Positions 63,715 through 64,000 of a stretch of 64,000 bases of DNA are shown here, in pieces (the stretch's first letter is position 1; each line of letters starts with the position of its first letter). A program made the position numbers and the translations under genes. The stretch is from Clostridiales bacterium (lineage in GTDB: Bacteria > Bacillota > Clostridia > Peptostreptococcales > Acidaminobacteraceae): contig JAEIOD010000002.1 in assembly GCA_016342415.1 (NCBI GenBank), positions 1 to 64,000 on the forward strand, read 5' to 3'. The notes under the pieces were generated by a model that searched no databases, had not been told where the DNA came from, and worked only from the letters and a program-made list of their open reading frames with translations.

Positions 63715-64000
63715 TATCTCTCCTTAATTGAAATATCAAAGTTCATTGTTCCAAGTTCAGAGTTTAATGGAACCCCTATCGTTGTCATAGTTGAAGAAGA
63801 AATTGTAATACCATCACCCACCATCAATGTTGGTGGTGTAATATCTACATGAACTTTTTCATTGTAAAGAAGTGTAGCAGCATTTCCCATAATCATATTA
63901 CCCAGTTCAGATAATGCTGATTTTGACATTTCATCTAATTCATTTACAGGCATACCCATCATCATCTTAGATGCGACACCCATCGCCAGTTCTTTTGACA
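63714..64000 (-). CDS. CheX-like chemotaxis phosphatase, C-terminal part, runs off the right edge
   Basis: The frame is open to the window end and gives at least 95 residues (...SKELAMGVASKMMMGMPVNE). The helix SALSELGNMIMGNAATLL carries the E-x-x-N motif of CheC/CheX/FliY CheY-P phosphatases. The pattern DITPPTLMVGDGITIS and LNSELGTMNFDISI is that of CheX. It probably dephosphorylates CheY. The N-terminus lies outside the window. trmL follows with 1-nt overlap. Confidence 0.85.
   Translation of the reverse strand, partial: SKELAMGVASKMMMGMPVNELDEMSKSALSELGNMIMGNAATLLYNEKVHVDITPPTLMVGDGITISSSTMTTIGVPLNSELGTMNFDISIKER

Overview
The window comes from a low-GC, Gram-positive, strictly anaerobic amino-acid-fermenting bacterium of the Clostridia. 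The main evidence is a complete selenocysteine-containing glycine reductase operon (grdX-trxB-trxA-grdE-grdA-grdB-grdC-grdD) behind a tandem glycine riboswitch. An ornithine racemase, a membrane pyrophosphatase, a B. subtilis-type thymidylate synthase, AT-rich intergenic DNA and AGGAGG ribosome-binding sites agree with this. The genus cannot be fixed from the sequence; relatives of Fusibacter, Acidaminobacter or Peptoclostridium are plausible. Nearly all genes lie on the minus strand.

Layout. (1) 1-2500 is an eroded edge: a tyrosine-recombinase remnant with a perfect 54-bp palindrome, a YibE/F membrane protein, a YycE-like VOC protein and a decayed PAS-domain gene. (2) 2.7-8.9 kb holds a DUF2785 gene, thyA-folA, a PilZ protein, a chemoreceptor, a VOC protein and an ArsA/Get3-like ATPase with a small partner. 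(3) 9-13.7 kb is a CstA transporter with an unknown 163-aa protein and a LytS/LytTR two-component system. (4) 13.9-22.7 kb holds a sirtuin without zinc cysteines, a REC-REC-GGDEF protein, ornithine racemase with a MocR regulator and repeated operator-like sites, a chemoreceptor fused to a solute-binding domain, and an SLH-domain hydrolase. (5) 23-30.7 kb is the RNA-processing block: ssrA (tmRNA), smpB, a HAD phosphatase, rnr, a flavoprotein/HxlR pair, hppA and secG. A dense cluster of DnaA-box-like sequences lies between smpB and ssrA. (6) 31-39.7 kb is central glycolysis (rpoN, cggR, gap, pgk, tpiA, gpmI, eno). (7) 39.8-47 kb has a sensor kinase with an ABC-type binding domain, a decayed MacB-like permease carrying a GC-rich inverted-repeat element, a DUF2089/DUF4097 envelope cluster and two 52-aa small ORFs. 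(8) 47-52.2 kb is a BmpA/Nup-type nucleoside ABC transporter. (9) 52.7-61.1 kb is the glycine reductase operon. (10) 61.4-64 kb has a Na/Pi cotransporter-like protein, trmL and the 3' part of a CheX-like gene.

How it fits together. Glycine is reduced to acetyl phosphate by the Grd complex, with electrons from NADPH via TrxB and TrxA. The operon appears to be switched on by glycine through a transcription-terminating tandem riboswitch. Both grdA and grdB contain an in-frame UGA that must be read as selenocysteine, so ordinary gene calling splits or truncates them. Ornithine racemase and the membrane pyrophosphatase fit the same amino-acid-fermenting, energy-limited life. Several chemoreceptors, PilZ, GGDEF and CheX genes indicate a motile cell using c-di-GMP. 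No clearly new multi-gene system is present. The items most worth following are the DnaA-box cluster, the zinc-less sirtuin, the chemoreceptor/binding-protein fusion, the MocR operator array, the intercistronic hairpins of the grd operon and the two small ORFs.
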